A stretch of 14,132 bases of DNA from Bacilli bacterium (GCA_017411235.1 JAFPMR010000132.1:1-14132), one strand, 5' to 3'. Shown: positions 6,794-13,960, counted from the stretch's first letter. Notes: a model not told the origin generated them from the letters alone. A program made the numbers and translations.

Positions 6794-7096
6794 ATGGGTG
6801 CATTAAAAATGGAAAGTTCTGAACTAAGAAGTTTAGGACAAAAAATTGTTGGTAATGCTGATAGCTTTGATGGCTTAATTTCAGGATTCCAATCTGCTTA
6901 TACTGCTATTACAGCAAGCGGAACTTGGGATGGCGATGATTCTGATAAGTTTAATGAAGCATGTACTAAATTTAAAGCTGATTTAGATCATGCTAGCTCT
7001 ATTGTTAGACAAGTTGGTACAGATTTAGTTACAACTGCTGACGATTATGACGCTACTCATGAGAGTGTATCTGGTAGCATTGGCTCAATGCTATAA
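6794..7096 (+). CDS. WXG100 (ESAT-6/EsxA-like) protein with canonical motif
   Basis: A 100-residue protein with the full WXG100 signature: helix one (about residues 8-40), the turn GTWDGDDSDKF with W45-D46-G47, and helix two (about 50-85). Trp-x-Gly at the centre of a ~100-residue helical hairpin defines the family. Its members are exported by the EssC-driven T7SS as dimers or act as carriers of larger substrates. A DG start is not used: GGAGGTG lies 6 nt before the chosen ATG, while the out-of-frame ATG at 6790 is too close to it. It is the first gene of unit B and is followed after 26 nt by another WXG-like gene, a usual heterodimer arrangement. It is the clearest WXG100 gene in the window, but it cannot be assigned as esxA itself. 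Confidence 0.9.
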   Translation: MGALKMESSELRSLGQKIVGNADSFDGLISGFQSAYTAITASGTWDGDDSDKFNEACTKFKADLDHASSIVRQVGTDLVTTADDYDATHESVSGSIGSML

Positions 7097-7122
7097 AAAT
7101 TTTTGTAAGAGAGGGTGAATTT

Positions 7123-7431
7123 ATGAATACATTTGATTACGAGCAATTCAATGCTCAATATGAAACTCTAACTAAGTTAATTGGTGGAGAAGAAACTGAT
7201 CCATCTACAATAAATGGTGTTGTTGTAAATAGTAATACTTCAATATCTAATGGATTAGAATATGCTGAAAATAGTGCTTGGGCAAGTTCTAAACTAAATG
7301 AATGGAACGAATTAATGCCTGGACTTAAAACTCAATTGGCAAATTTAAATGTTATGCTTCAACAAGCTAAACAAGCTTGCGATGCTTACCATCAATTTGA
7401 ACTTGATCATCAAGGAGTTAAAGAAAGTTAA
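7123..7431 (+). CDS. WXG100-like protein (102 aa), likely partner of the preceding gene
   Basis: A 102-residue helical protein with a hairpin layout and SAWASSKLNEW (residues 51-61) at the turn, W53-A-S standing for W-x-G. The C-terminal helix ends with DAYHQFELDH, which contains Y89-x-x-x-E93, a match to the YxxxD/E export signal of actinobacterial T7SS proteins; such a short match may be chance. Pairing with the canonical WXG100 encoded 26 nt upstream would give the usual heterodimer. GAGAGGGTGA precedes the ATG. A region of overlapping inverted repeats follows, as it does after the small WXG-like pair of unit A. Confidence 0.7.
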   Translation: MNTFDYEQFNAQYETLTKLIGGEETDPSTINGVVVNSNTSISNGLEYAENSAWASSKLNEWNELMPGLKTQLANLNVMLQQAKQACDAYHQFELDHQGVKES

Positions 7432-7444
7432 TTTTTATAATTTG

Positions 7445-7509
7445 ATGTACTGCTTATAAAGTAGTACATTGCAAGATGCTAAATGAAAGATTTAGCGTTT
7501 TACAATGTA
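7445..7509 (+). repeat. Overlapping inverted repeats between the 102-aa and 329-aa genes
   Basis: ATGTACT (7445-7451) can pair with AGTACAT (7463-7469). Alternatively TACATTG (7465-7471) can pair with CAATGTA (7503-7509), closing a loop that holds the hairpin GCTAAAT/ATTTAGC (7478-7484/7490-7496). The two large pairings are mutually exclusive because they share 7465-7469. The inner hairpin is followed by GTTTT, so it could be a weak terminator or attenuator. This is the same position, after the small WXG pair, as the inverted repeats of unit A at 1572-1630. Confidence 0.55.
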
Positions 7510-7545
7510 TTGTTTTACAAGTTTATTGTGAAAGGGATGTTAGTT

Positions 7546-8535
7546 ATGGCATGGGATTTTACTGCGGATAGCGAAATACAAACTGAGGTTTCTACAAATC
7601 TTAATACTTATGCTGATACTTTTGATGCTAAAGTAGGAGAAATGTATGGAAAAATTGATGAAATGGGGACTTACTGGGTAGGTGAAGATTATGATTTATT
7701 CAACACTGGTTGTGCTGGATATAAAAATGCATTAACTGACCTATCAAACAGTATCAGATTATATTCTACTCATTTTGCTCATGTTTCAGAAGGAACTGTT
7801 GAACTAGCTGCTGGTCTTATTGAAATAATAAACAATATGACTGAGTTCTGTGGCTCTGGTGGTTCTGCTACTGGTGGCCAAGGAGGAGATCCTAATGGCG
7901 GTGGAACTGGCGACCCTAACGGTGGAGGAACTGGTGATCCAAATGGTGGAGGCACAGGAGATCCTGCTGGTGATCCTGGAGAAGAAAATCCTCCAACAAG
8001 TGGAACTCCTAATGGAGCCGATAGAAATGGTGATGGCTCAGTTAGTTACGGAGAAAAAGTTGGCGGAAGATATTCCGACGATTGGAATGGTTTTAAACAA
8101 GACGTTTCTGATAGATGGAATAGTACTGATGGTATCATAGGTAAAGCAGTTGCTTGCGTAGAAGTTGCTGGAGAATTCGGAAACTTTGTTGCAGATGCTG
8201 TTGGTGATACAGTTCAAGCGGCTGTTGATACAGTTGATTATGGAGCTAACTTCTTATTTGATTTAGGAACAGGCCGTGGAGGTTCTACTACAAATGATTA
8301 TTGGTCAAGTATTGGCGAAGATTATAGTGAAAACTGGCATACATTTGGTGAATCAGATAACTTCTTAACTGGCGCAGGAAATGTTGTAGCTGGTGTTGTT
8401 AGAACTGGTGTTGACGTTGGTCAAACTATAATCAATGCTGGTGCTACTGCTATTGATGCAGTTGTTGATGCTGGCGGCTGGGTATTAGATAAAATTGGTG
8501 ATGGAGTAGGCGCTGTATTAGGCTGGCTATTCTAA
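7546..8535 (+). CDS. WXG-domain protein with Gly-rich repeats, EF-hand loop and hydrophobic C-terminus (329 aa)
   Basis: The ATG at 7546 is chosen because AAAGGG (7531-7536) precedes it; an upstream in-frame ATG at 7483 falls inside a predicted hairpin. Residues 1-98 form a WXG100-like hairpin with YWVGEDYDLF (W44-V-G46). A linker follows with three GDPNGGGT repeats (114-137) and a variant fourth copy (138-145). Then comes DRNGDGSVSYGE (159-170), a full EF-hand calcium loop with Asp1, Asn3, Asp5, Gly6, Ser7, Val8, Ser9 and Glu12. Residues about 200-329 are Gly/Ala/Val-rich with amphipathic or membrane-active helices, ending in VLGWLF. The architecture is that of an exported T7SS protein acting outside the cell, where calcium is abundant. 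It matches by position, and loosely in the hairpin, the 143-residue gene of unit A. No enzymatic domain is recognised. Confidence 0.75.
   Translation: MAWDFTADSEIQTEVSTNLNTYADTFDAKVGEMYGKIDEMGTYWVGEDYDLFNTGCAGYKNALTDLSNSIRLYSTHFAHVSEGTVELAAGLIEIINNMTEFCGSGGSATGGQGGDPNGGGTGDPNGGGTGDPNGGGTGDPAGDPGEENPPTSGTPNGADRNGDGSVSYGEKVGGRYSDDWNGFKQDVSDRWNSTDGIIGKAVACVEVAGEFGNFVADAVGDTVQAAVDTVDYGANFLFDLGTGRGGSTTNDYWSSIGEDYSENWHTFGESDNFLTGAGNVVAGVVRTGVDVGQTIINAGATAIDAVVDAGGWVLDKIGDGVGAVLGWLF
7885..7956 (+). repeat. Three tandem 24-nt repeats encoding GDPNGGGT
   Basis: Three in-frame copies of an eight-residue unit (Gly-Asp-Pro-Asn-Gly-Gly-Gly-Thr) lie between the WXG hairpin and the EF-hand loop. A degenerate fourth unit (GDPAGDPG) continues to 7980. 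Synonymous differences between copies show that the repeats are not a very recent expansion. Confidence 0.85.
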
Positions 8536-8562
8536 TAAATAGAAATAAAAAGGAGTGTTATT

Positions 8563-8919
8563 ATGACTGATGACAAGAAAAAAATGTTAGTTGCTGAAAG
8601 AGTTGTTATTTTACAAGCTTTTTCTGAGTATTATTTAACAAAAACTCAAGGCAAAACTTTTGGAGAGGCTTTTCCTGATGAGAAAGATGAATATGCTGTG
8701 CTTAATAAAAAGCAAATTGAATTATTACATCAATTCTTAAAAGATGAATATTCTGAATATGGCTTAGATTTGGAAAAAATCTTAGCTGAAAAGGGAGAAG
8801 TATTTAACGGCACTGATTTAACTCCATTTGAGAGTAAAGAATTAGTTCGTTTAGCTGATGAAGCTATTGCTTTAAGCGCTGTAATTATTAAGAGAAAAGA
8901 AAGATTATATAAAAAATAA
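8563..8919 (+). CDS. Unrecognised 118-aa charged helical protein
   Basis: No family is recognised. The protein is cytosolic-looking, rich in Lys, Glu and Leu, and predicted all-helical: about residues 8-28, 45-72, and 88-118 after a loop with NGTDLTPFES. It has no Cys, no signal peptide and no WXG-like turn, so it does not look like a WXG hairpin. It lies between the 329-residue and 434-residue genes and has no counterpart in unit A. A role as a chaperone or adaptor for one of these neighbours is possible but rests only on location. AAAAGGAG precedes the ATG at suitable spacing. Confidence 0.6.
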   Translation: MTDDKKKMLVAERVVILQAFSEYYLTKTQGKTFGEAFPDEKDEYAVLNKKQIELLHQFLKDEYSEYGLDLEKILAEKGEVFNGTDLTPFESKELVRLADEAIALSAVIIKRKERLYKK

Positions 8920-8959
8920 TAAGTGACAAACAAGTAATGATCATAGGGAGATGATTTTA

Positions 8960-10264
8960 ATGGCAGAGAGAACTTTCGATTATGAGAAGATTGCCGAAGT
9001 TTATAAATCAATGCAAACGATTACTGGCGACGCTGGTAGTCCTGATTCTTTGGCTGGTACTTTGCATTTAGCGGATAAAGAAATGGAAGATAAGGTTGGT
9101 GTTGAGTTACAAGCTCTATACGGACCACTTGCAAATCAATTAACATTGGATTGGCAAAACTTCTCTTCTAATTTCCCTAATTTTGTTAATAATTTTAACA
9201 ATTGGGCCGCTGCTGTATCAAAAGCTGCTGGAGATTATTCTGAATTCGAAGCTAGAATTCAACAAATGCGTGCTGATAATCCATTAGGTGTTGCAAGTGA
9301 TGGTGCAACTAACAATCACATTGAGACATCATATTATCAGACTTATGCAGATGCTAATATTGAACAATTCCAAGTAGATGTTGCTAATTTCGAAGCTAAA
9401 GAAATTTATGATCTTACTGGTGCTTATTACTCTCTAGCTAGTGCTACTGAGAGATTAAAGAAGCATAAAACACAAGCAATTGTTGAGGACGTGTTCTTGG
9501 CTGCTGGTGCTGCGATTTGTTTATATAGTGCTGGATCATTAGTGGCTTCATTATTCAAGCCTACTGCTCCAGTACCTTCTAATCCGACTCCTCCGAGTCC
9601 TGGTACTGAATTAGTTCCTGTAAATCCTGGAGGTACTCCTGCGGTTACTGCTCCTCCTGGATGGACTGGTACTCCTGGTGGTACTCCACTATTAGGAAAT
9701 GGTGGAGGTGTAATGCCTATTGATACTGCAATATCTCAAGCTTCTGCAAGTGGAAATCCTGCCTTAGCTTCCTTGATGGAATCTGCTAAAGCTAGTGGAT
9801 GTACTAATTTAGTTGCAGATTCAACTGGTACATTAGTTCAAGCAATAGATGGTAGTGGTCATGTTATGTATACATGGACTGCTGGAACTCAAGCAGCTAG
9901 TGCTACTTCTACTATGTCATCTGCTGCTAGTGCTGCATCTACTATGTCATCTGCTGGATCAGCTGCGAGTGGAACTGCAGAAATACTAAGTTCTACTGGA
10001 GAAGTTATAGGAACTACAACATTTAGTGAAACTGCTGCAACAACTGCTTCTTCTGCTGCATCTCATGGATCAGCTGCTACTAGATTATGGGCAGCAATGC
10101 GTGGAGCTGGTGCTAAAGCAGGTACTGTTTTAGGTGATGTTGCAGGTAAAGCCGGAGCTGCAAAAGATGCTGCTGTTGGATTTATGAAAACTCATAAAGT
10201 TGCTACTGCACTTGGTGCAGCTGGCATTGTAGCTGCTGGATCAGCTGCATTAAATAATAAATAA
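8960..10264 (+). CDS. Helical protein with hydrophobic segment and Ser/Ala-rich tail (434 aa), paralogue of the 240-aa protein
   Basis: The ATG at 8960 is chosen over 8951 because GGGAG (8946-8950) touches the latter and is 9 nt from the former. Residues 1-170 are helical and contain the W65/W82 pair with FSSNFPNFVNNFNNW, which aligns with the 240-residue protein of unit A. A hydrophobic stretch (about 174-199, VFLAAGAAICLYSAGSLVASLF) could span or insert into a membrane. A Pro/Gly/Thr linker (200-250), a small region with one Cys (C281), a low-complexity Ser/Ala part (311-375) and a Gly/Ala-rich C-terminus with a second hydrophobic stretch (413-430) follow. No toxin domain is recognised. It may be an exported substrate that meets or crosses a membrane. 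Confidence 0.65.
   Translation: MAERTFDYEKIAEVYKSMQTITGDAGSPDSLAGTLHLADKEMEDKVGVELQALYGPLANQLTLDWQNFSSNFPNFVNNFNNWAAAVSKAAGDYSEFEARIQQMRADNPLGVASDGATNNHIETSYYQTYADANIEQFQVDVANFEAKEIYDLTGAYYSLASATERLKKHKTQAIVEDVFLAAGAAICLYSAGSLVASLFKPTAPVPSNPTPPSPGTELVPVNPGGTPAVTAPPGWTGTPGGTPLLGNGGGVMPIDTAISQASASGNPALASLMESAKASGCTNLVADSTGTLVQAIDGSGHVMYTWTAGTQAASATSTMSSAASAASTMSSAGSAASGTAEILSSTGEVIGTTTFSETAATTASSAASHGSAATRLWAAMRGAGAKAGTVLGDVAGKAGAAKDAAVGFMKTHKVATALGAAGIVAAGSAALNNK
9897..9956 (+). repeat. Two tandem 30-bp direct repeats in a Ser/Ala-rich segment
   Basis: Copies at 9897-9926 and 9927-9956 differ at two positions and keep the reading frame, each encoding ten residues with STMSSA at the core. A recent in-frame duplication in a low-complexity region is the simplest reading. 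Confidence 0.85.
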
Positions 10265-10311
10265 GAAAATAATAATAATAATACATTAATATAGAGTTTG
10301 GAGGTGCTGTT

Positions 10312-10728
10312 ATGGCAACTAGAAGTACTGTTATTGACGATACTAAGTATACTTGCGATTATGATCTTTCAGACAGTGGTGGTTTAAAATATAGAACACT
10401 TACTGACGACGTACGAGCTATATTCGATTTCTTGAAAGTTGATATTCCTGGCAAGTTAGACGAGGCTGCTAATTATATTAATGAAGCCGCTGCCATTACT
10501 GATGCATTTTATTTCGAGAATGGATCAAGTGTTCAAGATATCAGTGAAGCCGCTACGAAATTAAATAGCGACATCAATGATTTGAAAACAGGATTAACTA
10601 CATTACATCAAGCTTTTATGGCTGATATTGATCAAGTTAATGCTGAACTTGAATACAATTTTGGTTGGGTTGTCATTGGAAAAGCCAGTGGTGTTACTCG
10701 TAAGAAAAAGATTGAAAATGAAGGGTAG
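10312..10728 (+). CDS. Unrecognised 138-aa helical protein
   Basis: A soluble, acidic, mainly helical protein. After a polar start (TKYTCDYDLSDSGGLKY) it has helices at about residues 30-66 and 73-112, then a short FGWVVIGKA segment and a basic tail (RKKKIE). There is no WXG turn, although a long helix-loop-helix pair would fit the ESAT-6-like shape. It occupies the same place as the 95-residue gene of unit A, directly before the giant protein, and both have a KY.(T/R).L-like segment, but the resemblance is weak. GGAGGTG precedes the ATG. Only 9 nt separate its stop from the next start, so coupled translation and a shared complex are likely. Confidence 0.55.
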   Translation: MATRSTVIDDTKYTCDYDLSDSGGLKYRTLTDDVRAIFDFLKVDIPGKLDEAANYINEAAAITDAFYFENGSSVQDISEAATKLNSDINDLKTGLTTLHQAFMADIDQVNAELEYNFGWVVIGKASGVTRKKKIENEG

Positions 10729-10737
10729 GTTTACATT

Positions 10738-13131
10738 GTGGCAAAAGTTAATTTAAATAACAGTGAATTTGAAGAAATTCAGAAGAAAATCGACTCTGCT
10801 AAAAACACAGTTACTGAAGCTATGGATGTATGCTGGAGCGAAGGATTTGCTAATGCTAAAGCTCAATTGTGTGGCGATGGCGCGTTATTACGTTCTTGCT
10901 ACGATGATGCTGAATCTAGTTATCATACTGTAAAAGGAATTAGTGGAATTGTAATTGGATGCGGTACTGCTGCCGTATGTGCTGGATCAGCTGCTATTGC
11001 GGTTGGTGGATGTACAGCTAGTGCAGTATTAGCGAGTTGTGGATGGTTAGCTGCATTATGGCCTGTTGGTACAATAATTGCTGGTATTATTGCTCTTGCT
11101 TGTCTTGCTATAGGTATTGTTAATATAGTTAAGGCTAATCAAGAACCAGAGTGGAAATATGAAGCAAGAAATATTTTGGAACAATTAATACTTGCTTGTT
11201 ATACAGGTGATGATGTTAACTGGTATGCACTTGCTAATTTAGAAACTAAGTTAGAAAATGTTAAGTTGTCATTACAAGCCATTCTATTAAAGGTCGCTGA
11301 CTTTAATGCACAATATGCTAATTTAAGTGAGTCAGCTAATGAAGTAGGTTTAGGTGATAAGCTTGCTTTAGCAGATGATGGTGTAACAGTTACAAATATT
11401 AATACTTCTGTTACTATTGATGGTAAAGAAGTTGAAACTACTGTAGCAGAAGCAATGAATGCTTTCTATACATATACAGCTACAGTTACTGCTGCTGAAA
11501 TAGAAGCAGAGTACATGCATCAAAAATATCCTGATTTGGATATCGATTTCTCACAAATTGTTAGAAATGCAAACGGATTCATGACTAGTACATTATCTAG
11601 TGGATTATATTCTAGAGAATTCGTTGATCATATTTTACCTGAATATAGTGCTTCATTAGATGATGCTAAACAAGGTGCTATAACAGGTGCTCATGGACTT
11701 GGTCTTGAAGGACTTGAGACATTACTTGGATTTAACCAAGGATTACTTGGTGATTTAGGATTATATGCCGGTTTAATTGGTACAACATTCTTACCAATTG
11801 ATCCATGGCCTGAAGATATGCGAGGCGGTGGGGATCCTGATACAGGAGCTAATGATACAGATCCTGGTACACCTCCACCAACAACTCAAGAGACAACTCC
11901 TCCTACATCACATACTCCTGGATGTAGTAGTCCTGGTTGTAGTTCTCCTGGATGTAGTAGTCCTGGATGCGGTGGTGGTATTCCAACAAATCCACAACCT
12001 GAGACAGTTCCTGAAACTATTCCAGAAACCAGTCCTGATACTACTCCTGGTAATGAGGTTGAAATTGAACCAGTTGATGAGAGTGAAATTCCTGAAGAAG
12101 AATTACCATTCGATTATGGCATGGGAGACGAAGTTGACTATGATAAGTTAGCTCGTGAAGCATACGAATTTGGTGATACTGCTGAAGAAATTGCTAAACA
12201 TCAACAAGAGTTACTTGATGAGATTGAAAAAGCTTATGAAGATGGTAACCTTGATGGTTTAAGAGAAAAATTAAAAGAATACGGATTCAGTGGACCTGAA
12301 ATCGAAGCTATTCTTGCTGATAAATATCAATGCATTAAGACAATGATGTATTGTGATAAGCGTGAACAATTAGCTAAGTTAGCACAAGATTTAGCTAAGG
12401 CTGATGGTATTGAAGATTATGATACTAAGTTCGATGATGCAATTGATTATGATAAAGAATTAACTGGTAATGAACCAAATGAATTATTGATGCTTGCTTC
12501 TGAAGATGAAACTTGTCTAAAAGCTTACGATACAATGAAGGAAGCTCAAGATGCTTATAAGAAAGCTCTTGATGAAGCTAATCCAATCATTAAGGAAGCT
12601 AATGATAAGAAGAAAGCAATGGAAGAAATCAAAGCTAAATATGAGAAAGAGTTCTCTTCTGAAGATACTACTAAGTGGACAGAAGAAGCAGCTAAAGAAT
12701 ATAATGAGGCAATTAAGTCTTATAATGAAACTGCTAAATCTGCTGCAGCTCAAATTGCAACAGTAGAAGCTGCTAAAGTAACATATCAAGAAGCTAGAAC
12801 TTCATTTGAAACAGCAGAAAATAATTATTATGAACAAATAAGACAAGATCAAAATTTACCTGTAAATACTGATGATGGTGGTTCTGGTGGTTCTAATGAT
12901 CCAACACAACAACAAGATGGTGGAAATAATGGCGGCAATGAAGGTGGAGATAATAACACTTCAGGCGATAGCCAAGAACAAACAGAATTACATACAGATA
13001 ATGTATTATTTGATGAAAATGGTGACATTATATTCGATATGAATCAGACTGGTGAAGTTCAAGGTGCTACATATGAAACTGGAGAAGGAGATTCAGTTTT
13101 AGATACTGGCGATCTTGAAGGATTAATTTAA
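10738..13131 (+). CDS. Giant unit B protein with Cys-rich hydrophobic hairpin and coiled-coil module (797 aa)
   Basis: The start is GTG at 10738, with a modest upstream site (AAGGGTAGG) overlapping the previous stop. Order: a helical N-terminus with CWSEG (W33, WXG-like); a long Gly/Ala/Cys-rich hydrophobic region (about 67-133), probably two membrane-inserting helices; a helical region (140-345); a Pro/Thr linker with a four-Cys PGCSS repeat (394-411) ending in CGGG; an acidic part (440-460); a helical/coiled-coil module (about 467-706) shared with the unit A giant protein; and a Gly/Asn/Gln-rich tail (707-745) with a short acidic end. There are 16 Cys, unusual for an exported protein of this group. 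No catalytic or toxin domain is recognised. It is followed by DUF4176 genes, like its unit A counterpart. A surface or envelope role is inferred. Confidence 0.65.
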   Translation: MAKVNLNNSEFEEIQKKIDSAKNTVTEAMDVCWSEGFANAKAQLCGDGALLRSCYDDAESSYHTVKGISGIVIGCGTAAVCAGSAAIAVGGCTASAVLASCGWLAALWPVGTIIAGIIALACLAIGIVNIVKANQEPEWKYEARNILEQLILACYTGDDVNWYALANLETKLENVKLSLQAILLKVADFNAQYANLSESANEVGLGDKLALADDGVTVTNINTSVTIDGKEVETTVAEAMNAFYTYTATVTAAEIEAEYMHQKYPDLDIDFSQIVRNANGFMTSTLSSGLYSREFVDHILPEYSASLDDAKQGAITGAHGLGLEGLETLLGFNQGLLGDLGLYAGLIGTTFLPIDPWPEDMRGGGDPDTGANDTDPGTPPPTTQETTPPTSHTPGCSSPGCSSPGCSSPGCGGGIPTNPQPETVPETIPETSPDTTPGNEVEIEPVDESEIPEEELPFDYGMGDEVDYDKLAREAYEFGDTAEEIAKHQQELLDEIEKAYEDGNLDGLREKLKEYGFSGPEIEAILADKYQCIKTMMYCDKREQLAKLAQDLAKADGIEDYDTKFDDAIDYDKELTGNEPNELLMLASEDETCLKAYDTMKEAQDAYKKALDEANPIIKEANDKKKAMEEIKAKYEKEFSSEDTTKWTEEAAKEYNEAIKSYNETAKSAAAQIATVEAAKVTYQEARTSFETAENNYYEQIRQDQNLPVNTDDGGSGGSNDPTQQQDGGNNGGNEGGDNNTSGDSQEQTELHTDNVLFDENGDIIFDMNQTGEVQGATYETGEGDSVLDTGDLEGLI
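11917..11970 (+). repeat. Tandem 15-nt repeats encoding PGCSS
   Basis: Three PGCSS units and a final PGC place four Cys at exact five-residue spacing (C396, C401, C406, C411), ending in CGGG. The repeat lies in the Pro-rich linker before the shared helical module. The unit A giant protein has a single GGGCGGG at the same relative position. Confidence 0.9.
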
Positions 13132-13140
13132 TGATATTTC

Positions 13141-13171
13141 TTTAAAGGAGGAGGTTACCTCTTCCTTTAAA
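13141..13171 (+). repeat. Long perfect hairpin containing a buried AGGAGG
   Basis: TTTAAAGGAGGAGGT (13141-13155) pairs over its full length, with one G-T pair, with 13157-13171. The left arm contains AAAGGAGGAGG, a strong Shine-Dalgarno-like sequence, but no start codon lies within reach; the next gene starts at 13202. There is no T-run, so it is not a typical terminator. It may stabilise or separate the giant-gene and DUF4176 parts of the message. Confidence 0.7.
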
Positions 13172-13201
13172 AAGAATATATAAGAATAGGTTGGTGAATA
13201 A

Positions 13202-13669
13202 ATGAAAACTGATATATTACCTATTGGTACAGTAGTTTTACTTGAAGGTGGTACTAAAACTCTTATGATTACTGGTTATAAGATGAAAGAAAAACCTGAA
13301 GATACTAAAGTATACGACTATGTTGCTTGCGCATTCCCTGAAGGATTTATGGAACAAGTATATACCTTGTTTGATAATAATCAAATCCATGATGTACTAT
13401 TCGTTGGTTGCATGGATGGTGTTAGTGAATACGTTGATAGCATTCAAAGTGGAAGCATTTCACATAGTATGGATGCATTTGGTATGGAAAATGAAACAGG
13501 AAAAACAACATCTGTTAGAAGACCTAAGAAAGTTGAACCTACAAATGTTCTTTCACTTTCTGAAGCCATTGCCAAATATACTAAGCCAAAGATTTCTGGT
13601 GGTCAAAGTAAAGTATTTGATCCAAGTTCAGTTAAAGAGAGTGATTGGAGGAACTTTATAGATGAATAA
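13202..13669 (+). CDS. DUF4176 family protein with C-terminal extension (155 aa)
   Basis: Residues 1-78 match DUF4176: LPIGTVVLLEGG, MITGY, VYDYVAC, FPEG, LFDNNQI and VLFVG. The extension of ~75 residues is absent from the other two copies and contains a basic stretch (VRRPKKVE) and a helix, ending in VKESDWRNFIDE. If the family domain binds a substrate, the extension may give contact with a different region or partner. GGTGA (13193-13197) precedes the ATG. The gene follows the giant protein, as the unit A copy does. Its 3' end overlaps the next DUF4176 gene by 8 nt and carries that gene's GGAGGA ribosome binding site. Confidence 0.85.
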   Translation: MKTDILPIGTVVLLEGGTKTLMITGYKMKEKPEDTKVYDYVACAFPEGFMEQVYTLFDNNQIHDVLFVGCMDGVSEYVDSIQSGSISHSMDAFGMENETGKTTSVRRPKKVEPTNVLSLSEAIAKYTKPKISGGQSKVFDPSSVKESDWRNFIDE

Positions 13670-13940
13670 AAATTTTCTACCATTAGGATCAGTTGTATTA
13701 CTTAAAGGCGGTACTAAAAAAATCATGATTAATGGTTACTGTATGGTAACTGCAGATAAGCCTGATAAGAGATTTGATTATCGTGGATGTCCTTTCCCTG
13801 AAGGAATTCTAGATGATAAAGGTGTTGCTTTATTTGATCACGATCAAATTTCAGAAGTATGCTTTGAAGGATTTAAAAACTATGATTCTATCGATTTCTT
13901 AGACAGATTGTCAATGATTATAGAAAAACAAGGAAAGTAA
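13662..13940 (+). CDS. DUF4176 family protein (92 aa), overlapping the previous copy
   Basis: A compact member: LPLGSVVLLKGG, MINGYCMV, FDYRGCPFPEG, LFDHDQISEVCFEGF, then a short C-terminal helix. It is closer to the unit A copy than to its immediate neighbour in FDHDQI and in the Gly-Cys after the Tyr, so the two tandem genes may serve different clients or act as a heterodimer. The ATG lies inside the end of the preceding gene, with GGAGGA upstream, so translation is coupled. It is the last gene of unit B, and its stop codon lies within the terminator stem. Confidence 0.85.
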   Translation: MNKNFLPLGSVVLLKGGTKKIMINGYCMVTADKPDKRFDYRGCPFPEGILDDKGVALFDHDQISEVCFEGFKNYDSIDFLDRLSMIIEKQGK

Positions 13941-13959
13941 CTAATTTAGTTACTTTTTT
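13934..13959 (+). terminator. Rho-independent terminator closing unit B
   Basis: AAAGTAACTA (13934-13943) pairs with TAGTTACTTT (13947-13956) around a 3-nt loop, and a T-run follows to 13959. The stem includes the DUF4176 stop codon. Confidence 0.88.
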
Positions 13960-13960
13960 C

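Noticed and set aside
7483..7545. Longer N-terminus of the Gly-repeat protein from the ATG at 7483
   Set aside because: No ribosome binding site precedes it and it lies inside a hairpin; the ATG at 7546 has AAAGGG at good spacing and begins the WXG hairpin directly.
10267..10282. AAT trinucleotide run before the 138-aa gene
   Set aside because: Short low-complexity sequence expected in an AT-rich intergenic gap; no further structure seen.
12517..12789. Open frame on the minus strand inside the unit B giant gene
   Set aside because: It is the antisense shadow of the coiled-coil region, with no ribosome binding site or recognisable protein.
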